A DNA stretch of 6,325 bases from an uncultured Steroidobacter sp. (GTDB lineage Bacteria > Pseudomonadota > Gammaproteobacteria > Steroidobacterales > Steroidobacteraceae), in the NCBI GenBank assembly GCA_946478975.1, contig CAMLEO010000361.1, positions 1 through 6,325 of the forward strand, read 5' to 3'. Position numbers and translations under genes: made by a program. Below, piece by piece: positions 1 through 5,278 of the stretch (position 1 is the first letter of the stretch; every line of letters starts with the position of its first letter). The notes beneath the pieces were generated by a model. The model ran no database searches. It was not told the origin of the DNA and was given only the letters and a program-made list of their open reading frames with translations.

Positions 1-170
1 ATGTCTCCTGCGAGTGGGGTCGCCGGCACGCCCGACGATTCGGCGGTACTCAACGTCGCGCGGTCCGCGAGCAGGCGCGCCTCGTGGCCGGCATTCATCA
101 GTCCACGACACAGCGCCGCCAGCGGCCGTGCATCGCCTTCAGTTCCGTAGGTAGCGACAATGAACTTCAT
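1..170 (-). CDS. UDP-glycosyltransferase-like protein (GT1/GT28 fold), N-terminal fragment
   Basis: The ATG at 168-170 opens a reading frame of 56 codons plus two bases that runs off the left edge without a stop. The product starts MKFIVATYGTEGDARP and continues with ALCRGLMNAGHEARLLAD. This is the classic first beta-strand, glycine loop and first helix of GT-B-fold glycosyltransferases of the MGT/UGT/sterol-glucosyltransferase kind, where the motif reads roughly TxGTxGDxxPxxALxxGLxxxGHxV. A later SGVPATPL stretch fits the next strand. Such enzymes transfer a sugar from a nucleotide donor to lipids, sterols, polyketides or other small acceptors. The donor-binding C-terminal half is outside the window, so substrate and full length cannot be judged. 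The ribosome binding site is weak (AAAGAA just before the ATG). It is divergent from the cupin gene, with 141 bases between the two start codons. Confidence 0.8.
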   Translation of the reverse strand, partial: MKFIVATYGTEGDARPLAALCRGLMNAGHEARLLADRATLSTAESSGVPATPLAGD

Positions 171-210
171 GTTCTTTGAGGCAAATAGGAGAGAATGACA
201 TCGCCGCGCG

Positions 211-227
211 GGACAACGGCGGACAAC
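211..227. repeat. Direct repeat GGACAAC with 10-bp period in the divergent intergenic region
   Basis: Two identical heptamers GGACAAC lie at 211-217 and 221-227, so they are spaced exactly one helical turn apart. They sit between the divergent glycosyltransferase and cupin starts, which is where a shared regulator would bind. The repeat is short and may be chance; no known operator consensus is recognised. The rest of the 171-311 gap shows only a weak promoter candidate for the cupin: TTGCGA at 247-252, a 16-base spacer, then CACAAT. Confidence 0.25.
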
Positions 228-311
228 TTTCAGCTTTCACATTTATTGCGACGGCGTTCAGCTATGCCACAATGCCCCGCTTGCGAGCCGTCGAACTCAC
301 AGGAGCCTGCC

Positions 312-740
312 GTGATCTCACGTCGTGATCTCACCATCGTTGCCCTTTCCGTCGCCGCCACGCTGAGCGTAACCGCGATCGCCGCGTCGAAGGCTCCCAT
401 TCAAGGCTCGGTGGCAATCGACTGGGACAGCGTCCCGGTTCAACAAGAGGAAGTGCGCTCGGTGCGCCAGTTCATGCGCGCGCCGACGGCGACACTCGAT
501 GAATTGGAATTGCATGTGACGACGCTGCAGCCGGGCACTGCCTCGCATGCGCCTCACAAACATCCCAACGAAGAGCTGGTCATCATCAAGGAAGGCACCG
601 TCGAGGTGCTGGTCGACGGCCAGCTCAAGCGCGTCGGGCCGGGCTCGGTGGTCTTCAACGCCTCGAATCAAATGCACTCGCTGCGCAACGTCGGCCCGGG
701 CCCGGCGACGTATCACGTCATCAACTTCAAAACCAAATAA
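312..740 (+). CDS. Exported small cupin-domain protein with twin-arginine-like leader
   Basis: The GTG start at 312 is chosen because AGGAG (301-305) lies six bases upstream and the product then begins directly with a leader. The frame is open further upstream (ATG at 264), but that start has no good ribosome binding site and puts a Cys/Pro-rich stretch before the leader. The 142-residue product starts with S3-R4-R5-D-L, close to the twin-arginine consensus. A hydrophobic segment (about residues 8-25) follows, with likely cleavage near AIAAS. The single cupin barrel matches motif 1 well: G75, H82-x-H84, E88, G95. Motif 2 is nearly canonical: G111, H122, N126, with Ala and Asn in place of the usual Pro and Gly. 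H82, H84, E88 and H122 are the expected metal ligands. It therefore looks like a metal-binding periplasmic cupin. Substrate is unknown, and a dioxygenase, isomerase or binding role cannot be told apart. The TAA abuts the stop codon of the convergent gene. Confidence 0.85.
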   Translation: MISRRDLTIVALSVAATLSVTAIAASKAPIQGSVAIDWDSVPVQQEEVRSVRQFMRAPTATLDELELHVTTLQPGTASHAPHKHPNEELVIIKEGTVEVLVDGQLKRVGPGSVVFNASNQMHSLRNVGPGPATYHVINFKTK

Positions 741-1490
741 TCAATGAGCGTTGGCGTTCGGATCGTGCAGGGCCTGCAGGATCAAATCGTCGTCCACGAC
801 CAGCCCAACATGCGGGCAATAAACTTTGATGGACTCGTCGGGTTCGAGCGGCGTGGTCTCGGCGACGCGAATACAGTCGTGGAACTTGCCGGCCGGCGTC
901 TGGATCGTAACATCGGTTGCCACATGCTCGGCGCGATCCAGCGCGATGCCGGGCGCTCGCTCCTGAAAATAGCGCATCCCAAGAATGAAACCTGACGCCG
1001 GCATCATGATGCCGGGCTGCGCGCGCTGCTGACCGGCGAGCCACTCGCCTTCGTGACTGACGATGTTGCCGTCTTCGTAGATATCCACTTCTTCGCCGAA
1101 GTAATAAACATCGTGCGACGGCCGGCAGGTCGCGAAGAAATTGCGCGACACCTCGGCAAGCTTGCCATTCGATGTTTCCTTTTCCTCCACGACCCGCGTG
1201 CGGATGCGGCGCTTCTGACCGTGGTCGGTCAACACCAGCTCGCGAGCTTCATTCAGCACGGTGATCCAGAGCTCCGTCAGCTCCTCGCACTTGCCCGCCG
1301 CGACACACTGTTGATTCGAGAGATACAGCTGCCGTCCGATGCTGAGATCGAAGTAATCGTTGCCGCCCCGGGCCACGAACGAACAATCTTGCAACGGAAA
1401 CTCAGCGGTGAAACCGGACTCAGCAGCAGCCACAACGATCGGCGAGAGCGCGGCGCACAGGGCGCCGGCCGACAAAGCGAGGGTACGCAT
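741..1490 (-). CDS. Secreted conserved protein of unknown function, six cysteines in mature part
   Basis: The ATG at 1488-1490 has GAGGAG at 1498-1503, seven bases upstream, and is followed by a typical Sec signal peptide (MRTLALSAGALCAAL, then AAA before E24). The longer frame from the GTG at 1541 has no such support. The 249-residue product has a likely mature chain from about residue 24. I recognise its general pattern from secreted hypothetical proteins of environmental bacteria. They share a GNDYFDL-like opening, a strand pair with RTRVVEEKET, VSRNFFA, then YYFGEEVDIYEDG and SHEGEW, PGIMMPA and APGIALDRAE, and a closing TPAGKFHDC, ETTPLEPD and HVGLV. I know no function for them. Six cysteines (36, 62, 68, 122, 206, 225) suggest disulfides in the periplasm or outside the cell. 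It is the last gene of the minus-strand run and ends flush against the cupin gene. A lipoprotein is unlikely because no lipobox is visible. Confidence 0.8.
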   Translation of the reverse strand: MRTLALSAGALCAALSPIVVAAAESGFTAEFPLQDCSFVARGGNDYFDLSIGRQLYLSNQQCVAAGKCEELTELWITVLNEARELVLTDHGQKRRIRTRVVEEKETSNGKLAEVSRNFFATCRPSHDVYYFGEEVDIYEDGNIVSHEGEWLAGQQRAQPGIMMPASGFILGMRYFQERAPGIALDRAEHVATDVTIQTPAGKFHDCIRVAETTPLEPDESIKVYCPHVGLVVDDDLILQALHDPNANAH

Positions 1491-1520
1491 GTGAAGTCTC
1501 CTCGGTGGGGGGCAGGAGAC

Positions 1521-1546
1521 GAACTGTGCAGCATGCGGCACAGTTC
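1521..1546. promoter_or_regulatory. Perfect 9-bp dyad upstream of the secreted-protein gene
   Basis: GAACTGTGC (1521-1529) and GCACAGTTC (1538-1546) are exact reverse complements separated by eight bases, and the spacer itself contains GCATGC. The dyad lies 30 bases before the start at 1490 and 17 bases before its ribosome binding site, and 55 bases after the stop of the preceding gene. No T-run follows on either strand, so it is not an ordinary intrinsic terminator. It could be an operator for a dimeric regulator or a hairpin in the leader RNA that shapes expression of the distal gene. Confidence 0.55.
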
Positions 1547-1601
1547 CACTTCAGAACCGCGATCGCCCGGGGCGCGGGCGCAGCAATCACGTGGTACGGA
1601 A

Positions 1602-3314
1602 TCAGGAATCGCCCGTCGCTGCATCCAGCGCGTCCCAGTCTTCCAATATCTCCTCCAGCGCGAAACGTGTGTAATTGTCGTCGGCGATCGACTTCTCTGC
1701 GTGCAGGAGCACGGCGCGGGCGAAAGGCCGCAGGCCAGTCATCGTCATGGGGATTCGTATCACGGTTCCGGAGGGCCATTCCAGCCGAAACCATTGCATG
1801 AATCGGTCATAACGAATCGAGCGCAGGTCGGCCCACGCGAGCCGCCGCTTGCGGCCCCAATAACTACACAGCAGCGCTCGATCCTGAAGCAGCTCGTAGC
1901 GGATGGCGAGGCGTTGCGCTAATAGATACAACGACATTGCCGTCAGCACCGCAGGAATTAGAAAAGATGCCGAGCGCAGCGGCAGATACACACTCCAGAA
2001 CCCCTCCCAGGCGACGAAACCAAATCCCATTACGCCGCCGAGGCCGATGGGCAGATAACTCGGCGGGTATCGCAGGACCCGCTCGTGAGGCGCAGCCATA
2101 CGCTCTCTGCGTTCCCACCAGAACAGGAGCACGATGAAGATGATGGCGGCCACGCCGATCAGGAGTCCGACCAACCAAGCGGGCGTGGTCTCGTAGTTCG
2201 GTGACGTGATCGTCACCCCAAAACTTCGCTGCATTTCCCGCCGCGCTTCTTCGTCGCCCTGCTCGGCAGCCTTCTGCATCCAAAAGCGTGCGAGCTGCAC
2301 GTCGCGCGCCACGTTCTTGCCAAACCAATACAGCGCCGCCAGCTCTTTCTGCGCCCAAACATCACCTAATTCCGCGGCCCGCTGAAAGTCGGCAACACCT
2401 TCGGCAATCTGGTTCTGACGCAAATGGCACCAGCCGCGCTTCGCGGACACGTCGCCTGCGCGGGCATCGGGCTTCGTCAGCAATCCGTTCGCCACCGCTA
2501 TCGCCTCAGTGCACTTTTTTTGATTCACGAGCGCAAACAGGAGACGCCAGGCCGCAGTGTCGTTGTCCGGATCGAACTCCAGCACCTTGCGATAGAGGCG
2601 TTCGGCCTCGGCCGGATTCTTGCGCCCACGCAGCTCCTGCGTGGCCTGCGTCACCATGACAACGCTCTGGAGCCGCCGAAGCTGCTCCGGCCGCAAGGTG
2701 CGTTCGTTGTCCGCAACGAACGCCCTCATCTCCTCCATGCTGCCGCCTGCAATCGGGCGCAAGGCGAGCAGGAACTCACGGCGCACGATGAAATTGTCCG
2801 GAGCGATCTCATTGGCTGCGTTGAGCAGCAGTCTTTTCGGACGCCGACCGATCCAGCCGGCGAGATCGATGGAATGGAAGTAACTCAGTAAAGGCTCATC
2901 GTCCAGCGACATCGACGCGTACAGGTCACGGGCTGCGAGGTCGTGAGCCCTTTTCATTGCCACGCGCTTGGTGTCGCCGCTGTCGTAGCGCGGATGATTG
3001 AAACCGAGTTGTTTGTAGTAGATGCCGCGCGCCAGATGCGCCACATACGACTTTGGATAATGCTCGATCCATCGATCGAGATGCTGGACCTGCGAACCAT
3101 CCAGGAAATAAAACGGCCGGAACGCGGCCAGCAGTTCCTCGTCCGTGACGATCCTGTGTTTGTAACCGTCCTGCACCGCCTGCATGGTCCGCTCGACCTC
3201 GGCATAGTTGGCGGACAGCAGCTGCGCTATGGGATCGGCGCTCGATGCGGCGAACGCATTCGCATTGAACAGGCACAGCCACAGCGCAGCGAACAAGTAT
3301 CGAACGTGCTTCAT
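1602..3314 (-). CDS. Envelope protein: DUF4034-like/TPR/Sel1 periplasmic part, membrane segments, C-terminal PH-like domain
   Basis: The ATG at 3312-3314 is chosen because a signal peptide follows at once (MKHVRYLFAALWLCLFNANAF, cleavage near AFA-AS). No strong ribosome binding site is visible. An in-frame ATG at 3401 would add 29 Arg-rich residues and overlap the preceding gene. The 570-residue product has several parts. Residues about 55-205 resemble DUF4034 (a W-x-x-HYPKSYVAHLA-like stretch, then GGSMEEMRAFV). Residues about 232-315 are TPR-like (AERLYRKVLEFDPDN). A Sel1-like repeat at about 318-356 reads AQKELAALYWFGKNVARD then WMQKAAEQGD. Strong membrane segments lie at about 379-400 and 449-470, with a possible one at 421-445. 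Residues about 471-540 look like a bacterial PH domain (Y-E-L, G-R-K-R-R-L-A-W-A-D-L-R-S-I-R, W-P-S-G-T-V-I-R-I). A periplasmic scaffold joined to a membrane-anchored PH domain is inferred; its partners are unknown. It follows the flavin monooxygenase gene by 55 bases. Confidence 0.85.
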   Translation of the reverse strand: MKHVRYLFAALWLCLFNANAFAASSADPIAQLLSANYAEVERTMQAVQDGYKHRIVTDEELLAAFRPFYFLDGSQVQHLDRWIEHYPKSYVAHLARGIYYKQLGFNHPRYDSGDTKRVAMKRAHDLAARDLYASMSLDDEPLLSYFHSIDLAGWIGRRPKRLLLNAANEIAPDNFIVRREFLLALRPIAGGSMEEMRAFVADNERTLRPEQLRRLQSVVMVTQATQELRGRKNPAEAERLYRKVLEFDPDNDTAAWRLLFALVNQKKCTEAIAVANGLLTKPDARAGDVSAKRGWCHLRQNQIAEGVADFQRAAELGDVWAQKELAALYWFGKNVARDVQLARFWMQKAAEQGDEEARREMQRSFGVTITSPNYETTPAWLVGLLIGVAAIIFIVLLFWWERRERMAAPHERVLRYPPSYLPIGLGGVMGFGFVAWEGFWSVYLPLRSASFLIPAVLTAMSLYLLAQRLAIRYELLQDRALLCSYWGRKRRLAWADLRSIRYDRFMQWFRLEWPSGTVIRIPMTMTGLRPFARAVLLHAEKSIADDNYTRFALEEILEDWDALDAATGDS

Positions 3315-3369
3315 GCGCGCAGCATAGGCACATGGCCCGCCGCGGACCGTGCGGCGTATGGCAGTTTGA

Positions 3370-4356
3370 TCAGCCGATGCCGACCTCCGCCGCGATCTCA
3401 TACGATCGCAAGCGTGCTTTGTGGTCGTAGATCATCGAGGCGACGATGATCTCGTCGGCGCCGGTCAGCTCAACAAATGTTTTCAATTCACGGCGGACCG
3501 TGTCGGGCGAGCCGATCGCGGAGCATGACAACACTTCGGCAAGAATCGCCCGGTCGTGCGCATGGAGTTGTTGCAAATAGCCCGGCACGGGCGGCTGCAG
3601 CTTTCGCGGCGTACCGGAACGCAAGTTCACGAACGCCTGTTGCATCGAGGTGGCGAGGACTTGCGCCTCGTCGTCGGTATCGGCGGCGAACACGTTGTAG
3701 CCCAACATGACGTAGGGCTGGTCCAGGTGCTTGGAAGGTTTGAAGCGGGATCGATACAGATCCAACGCCTGCAGCAGCTGCCCGGGCGCGAAGTGAGATG
3801 CAAAGGCATACGGCAAGCCGAGAGCGGCGGCGAGCTGAGCACCAAACAAGCTCGAACCTAGAATCCAGACCGGCACATTCAAACCGGCGCCGGGCACCGC
3901 CTGCACACGCTGGCCTTCCTGCACCGGCTCGAAGTACGCCATGAGCTCCATGACATCCTGAGGAAACTCTTCAGGATCGGAATTGAGCGATCTGCGTAAA
4001 GCACGCGCGGTCACTTGATCCGAGCCGGGCGCGCGGCCCAGGCCGAGATCGATGCGCCCAGGAAACAACGATTCCAACGTGCCGAACTGTTCAGCGATGG
4101 TGAGCGGCGAATGATTCGGCAGCATGATGCCGCCGGCCCCGACGCGGATCTTCGACGTGCCGGCCGCAACGTGACCGATGACGACTGCCGTGGCGGCGCT
4201 CGCGATGCCGGGCATGCTGTGATGTTCAGCGAGCCAGAATCGTTTGTACCCCCAGCGCTCGGCATGCTGGGCCAGCTCAAGGGAATTGCGCAGCGACTGC
4301 GCGGCGTCGCCGTTGGCGGGAATGGGTGCGAGGTCCAGGACGGAAAGAGCAGGCAT
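3370..4356 (-). CDS. yhbW: YhbW-type luciferase-like flavin-dependent monooxygenase
   Basis: The product is 328 residues from the ATG at 4354-4356, close to the 335 I recall for E. coli YhbW. The start is fixed by the family's opening ([10 protein letters not shown]) rather than by a ribosome binding site, which is poor. The frame continues upstream to 4497 into terminator sequence, which is not coding. Family hallmarks in order are [16 protein letters not shown] (31-46), [15 protein letters not shown] (48-62), [16 protein letters not shown] (70-85), [26 protein letters not shown] (88-113), [27 protein letters not shown] (163-189) and [12 protein letters not shown] (301-312). These belong to the bacterial luciferase-like superfamily, group 1 (TIGR03558 from memory). 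These are cytosolic TIM-barrel enzymes that use reduced flavin supplied by a separate reductase. The natural substrate of YhbW proteins is not established. It heads a minus-strand run of three genes. A weak promoter candidate lies upstream (TTGAAT at 4413-4418, TATTCT at 4388-4393, 19-base spacer). Confidence 0.9.
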   Translation of the reverse strand: MPALSVLDLAPIPANGDAAQSLRNSLELAQHAERWGYKRFWLAEHHSMPGIASAATAVVIGHVAAGTSKIRVGAGGIMLPNHSPLTIAEQFGTLESLFPGRIDLGLGRAPGSDQVTARALRRSLNSDPEEFPQDVMELMAYFEPVQEGQRVQAVPGAGLNVPVWILGSSLFGAQLAAALGLPYAFASHFAPGQLLQALDLYRSRFKPSKHLDQPYVMLGYNVFAADTDDEAQVLATSMQQAFVNLRSGTPRKLQPPVPGYLQQLHAHDRAILAEVLSCSAIGSPDTVRRELKTFVELTGADEIIVASMIYDHKARLRSYEIAAEVGIG

Positions 4357-4452
4357 GGGCGTACTCGGCAACAAACAGCTGTGCTGCAGAATACTTGAGC
4401 CCGAACGCGAAGATTCAAGCCATTGAGGAACGACAGCTTTGCCGCTGCCGCC

Positions 4453-4488
4453 AAGACAAAGCCCGGTACGGTAAACCGCACCGGGCTT
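4453..4488 (-). terminator. Intrinsic terminator of the tandem-repeat protein gene
   Basis: Arms 4459-4472 and 4475-4488 form a long hairpin. The outer nine pairs and inner four pairs are exact. The single irregular position (4468/4479) is A-C in a plus-strand RNA but a G-U pair in a minus-strand RNA, so the fold favours leftward transcription. After the stem the minus strand reads TTTGTCTT (the stem's last two T plus 4458-4453), a usable though impure U-tract. It lies 56 bases past the stop of the 4545-5159 gene and separates that gene from the monooxygenase gene. Confidence 0.8.
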
Positions 4489-4517
4489 GAACGACATTCC
4501 CTCCGAACAGGCGAGCT

Positions 4518-4532
4518 GGCTCCCAGGGAGCC
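4518..4532. repeat. Small inverted repeat between stop codon and terminator
   Basis: GGCTCC (4518-4523) and GGAGCC (4527-4532) can pair around a three-base loop. It lies 12 bases past the stop of the tandem-repeat protein gene and 29 bases before the main terminator stem. It could stabilise the 3' end of the transcript or be incidental in this GC-rich stretch. No T-run accompanies it. Confidence 0.35.
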
Positions 4533-4544
4533 CAACTGGCCGCG

Positions 4545-5159
4545 TTACTGCGGACGCGTCACATCGTTGTGCTTGGCTTCGTAAATGTCCTTGCTCTGCT
4601 GATTCAAATCCTGATGCAGGTCGACGCGCTCTTCGCGAGTCAGCGTGCCATCGGACTTGTACTCGTGTTCCTCCTGGCGAATCTCACGACGACCGTCGCG
4701 CAGGTCCTGCGCCTCGTCATGCGTCAGCTCACCGGTCTTCACGCCGTTCACGATGCGGGCGGTCTGATTGGCCTGACGTTGATTCACCCCGGGATCGCGA
4801 ACGCCGGGCGACCCGGACGACGCCACCGGACGCTCCTGTGCATCGTGCTTCTGCTTGTAAATATCCCGGCTGGCCTGGTTCTGTTCGTGATGCAGATCGG
4901 CGCGCTCGGCGTGAGTCAGCTCGCCATCCGATTTGTATGCTCGCTCCAGCTGACGAATGTCCTTCTGCTCCTCCGCCAGCTTGCCGGTCTCGCGACGGGT
5001 CAACTCGCCCGAGCGCACGCCCTGCTTGATGCGCTGGCTCTGATGCTGCTGCCGCTGGTTCACGCCGGGATCGCGAGTACCCGCATCGGCCTGACTCAAA
5101 CTGGCGACACTCAACACACCCGCCACCACCCAGGCCAGGCTCTTGATTCGACTCTTCAT
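4545..5159 (-). CDS. Secreted protein of two tandem 83-residue repeats, unknown function
   Basis: The ATG at 5157-5159 has GAGGAG at 5167-5172, seven bases upstream. The 204-residue product starts with a Sec signal peptide ([21 protein letters not shown], cleavage near ADA-G). The mature chain is almost entirely two copies of one unit, residues 29-111 and 121-203. They align without gaps at an offset of 92, with 46 of 83 positions identical by my count, and are joined by a short Ser/Gly linker. Each unit begins RDPGVNQRQ, has a GELT turn, a highly charged helix, YKSDGxLTxxER, and a final DLHxxxNQxSxDIYxxKH. The DG-x-L-T-x-x-E stretch resembles the second half of an EF-hand loop, but acidic residues at loop positions 1 and 3 are missing or weak, so calcium binding is uncertain. 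The charged helical units suggest a small periplasmic alpha-helical protein. I know similar uncharacterised proteins in proteobacteria but no function. It has its own terminator and upstream region, so it is probably monocistronic. Confidence 0.85.
   Translation of the reverse strand: MKSRIKSLAWVVAGVLSVASLSQADAGTRDPGVNQRQQHQSQRIKQGVRSGELTRRETGKLAEEQKDIRQLERAYKSDGELTHAERADLHHEQNQASRDIYKQKHDAQERPVASSGSPGVRDPGVNQRQANQTARIVNGVKTGELTHDEAQDLRDGRREIRQEEHEYKSDGTLTREERVDLHQDLNQQSKDIYEAKHNDVTRPQ
4551..4799 (-). repeat. Second coding repeat unit of the tandem-repeat protein
   Basis: This encodes residues 121-203, from RDPGVNQRQ to TRP. It aligns with the unit at 4827-5075 with no gap at protein level. 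The best-kept blocks are [21 protein letters not shown] and DIY. In this copy the EF-hand-like loop carries Glu at position 1 and at the last position. Confidence 0.8.
4827..5075 (-). repeat. First coding repeat unit of the tandem-repeat protein
   Basis: This encodes residues 29-111, from RDPGVNQRQ to ERP. It is the partner of the unit at 4551-4799. Many aligned codons differ, which suggests an old internal duplication rather than a recent one. Confidence 0.8.
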
Positions 5160-5180
5160 CGCAACGCTCCTCGTAAAGGA

Positions 5181-5194
5181 CCAGATCGATCTGG
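5181..5194. promoter_or_regulatory. 14-bp perfect palindrome upstream of the tandem-repeat protein gene
   Basis: CCAGATCGATCTGG is a perfect self-complementary 14-mer, 21 bases before the ATG at 5159 and 8 bases before its GAGGAG. It could be an operator half-site pair or a short leader hairpin (CCAGA stem, TCGA loop). No specific regulator is recognised. Confidence 0.4.
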
Positions 5195-5230
5195 CTTACG
5201 GAAGCTAAGAACGCGGCAGTGGGAGGTCGG

Positions 5231-5262
5231 TTGACGCGCCAACTCTCGTCAAATTATCCACA
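5231..5262. promoter_or_regulatory. Regulatory-looking cluster: TTGACG dyad next to a consensus DnaA box
   Basis: TTGACG (5231-5236) and CGTCAA (5247-5252) form a 6-bp dyad with a 10-base spacer. Immediately beside it, TTATCCACA at 5254-5262 on the plus strand is an exact match to the strong DnaA-box consensus. On the minus strand the same bases include GATAAT (5253-5258), a fair -10 hexamer for the tandem-repeat protein gene, though no good -35 lies at the right distance. A single box is compatible with chance or with DnaA acting as a transcription factor; it is not evidence of an origin. Confidence 0.35.
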
Positions 5263-5278
5263 GGGTTGAATCCATCGA

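Noticed and set aside
689..710. CGTCG...CGACG with GCCCGGGC inside near the end of the cupin gene
   Set aside because: It is within coding sequence encoding the conserved cupin C-terminus, has a short imperfect stem and no T-run, so it is not called as a terminator.
1491..1541. Upstream GTG start at 1541 for the secreted-protein gene
   Set aside because: It lies inside the dyad and adds 17 residues before a clean signal peptide, whereas ATG 1490 has a strong ribosome binding site.
1053..1922. Long plus-strand open frame of 289 codons
   Set aside because: It runs antisense to two well-supported minus-strand genes and across the gap between them. Its product is low in recognisable motifs and rich in Arg, as expected from the complement of GC-rich coding sequence.
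3338..3356. CGCCGC/GCGGCG inverted repeat in the gap between the monooxygenase and fusion-protein genes
   Set aside because: Six GC pairs with a seven-base loop and no T-run; not convincing as a terminator in sequence of this composition.
4357..4497. Upstream ATG at 4497 extending the monooxygenase by 47 residues
   Set aside because: The extension covers the terminator of the preceding gene and has no family similarity. The conserved family start is at 4356.
4569..5234. Plus-strand open frame of 221 codons opposite the tandem-repeat protein
   Set aside because: It is the mirror of a gene with signal peptide, ribosome binding site, terminator and an ungapped internal repeat. The Leu-rich hydrophobic product is an antisense artefact.
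5160..5278. Possible replication origin because of the DnaA box
   Set aside because: Only one exact box is present, with no cluster, no clear AT-rich unwinding element and no dnaA, dnaN or gidA gene nearby.
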